Positions 63,969-64,000 of a stretch of DNA of 64,000 nucleotides are shown piece after piece (position 1 is the stretch's first letter; every line of letters begins with the position of its first letter). Made by a program: the position numbers and the translations under genes. This DNA comes from Bacteroidota bacterium. GTDB lineage: Bacteria; Bacteroidota; Bacteroidia; AKYH767-A; 2013-40CM-41-45. The stretch is from the NCBI GenBank assembly GCA_016720655.1, contig JADKKE010000016.1, forward strand, positions 1-64,000. Reading direction: 5' to 3'. A model generated the notes under the pieces. It ran no database searches. It was given only the letters and a program-made list of their open reading frames with translations, and was not told the DNA's origin.

Positions 63969-64000
63969 AATCCAGAATAATGTAAGGTTGCTGGACCATT

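Noticed and set aside
1..64000. CRISPR array
   Set aside because: All repeated tracts are contiguous degenerate 6-14 base words without unique spacers of constant length. None has the repeat-spacer form.

Overview
The window comes from a Bacteroidota chromosome (GC roughly in the low 40s per cent). The evidence is several secreted proteins with type IX secretion (T9SS) type A C-terminal sorting domains, a complete Bat aerotolerance operon, Rho with a long charged insert, DUF4293 and putative-porin family proteins, few Shine-Dalgarno sites, and promoters of the TTTG-N18..21-TAnnTTTG kind. No phage, plasmid or transposase gene is visible. The genus cannot be read from the sequence.

Layout. 0-4.5 kb: two tandem paralogous T9SS-exported proteins, the second frameshifted and preceded by a structured leader. 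4.5-12.2 kb: an AddB-like nuclease, a putative porin, an AT-rich decayed T9SS gene and a secreted protein of a family often annotated asparagine synthetase B. 12.4-17.9 kb: parC and parE of topoisomerase IV, a DUF167 protein and ACP phosphodiesterase. 18-19.3 kb: a secreted Kazal-domain protein and a solitary Cas6-like endoribonuclease. 19.4-38.9 kb: a minus-strand surface polysaccharide cluster (initiating sugar transferase, aminotransferase, LTA-synthase-like sulfatase, WaaL-like ligase, WecB, seven glycosyltransferases, a deacetylase, two methyltransferases, Wzt and Wzm). 39-41.6 kb: rny, a probable 6S RNA, zapA and a coiled-coil partner. 41.8-45.9 kb: an M23 peptidase, tRNA-Ser/Pro/Arg, two 5'-truncated tRNA-Lys-like copies in a 160-bp direct repeat, and small secreted proteins. 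46-58.3 kb: an oligopeptide-type binding lipoprotein, then moxR-DUF58-batD-like-batA-batB-batC-GNAT-batD-batE, a phosphodiesterase and a DUF4293 protein. 58.6-64 kb: rho, an NAD(P)-binding protein and a five-FN3 secreted phosphoesterase.

How they fit together. The polysaccharide cluster has the parts of an ABC-transporter-dependent O-antigen or capsule: PglC-like initiation, glycan assembly, Wzm/Wzt export with a Wzt carbohydrate-binding tail, and WaaL-type ligation. In T9SS bacteria such LPS is the anchor for type A cargo, several of which are encoded here; linking the two is inference. The Bat operon is canonical except for an acetyltransferase between batC and batD.

Quality note. At least ten genes carry one or more single-base frame breaks, many at short homopolymers, including conserved housekeeping genes (rny, the Bat-operon DUF58 gene) and the acceptor stem of tRNA-Arg. 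I read most as base-call or assembly errors. The gene at 9.65-10.93 kb looks truly decayed. For broken genes I give the span of the reconstructed gene and state where the frame changes.
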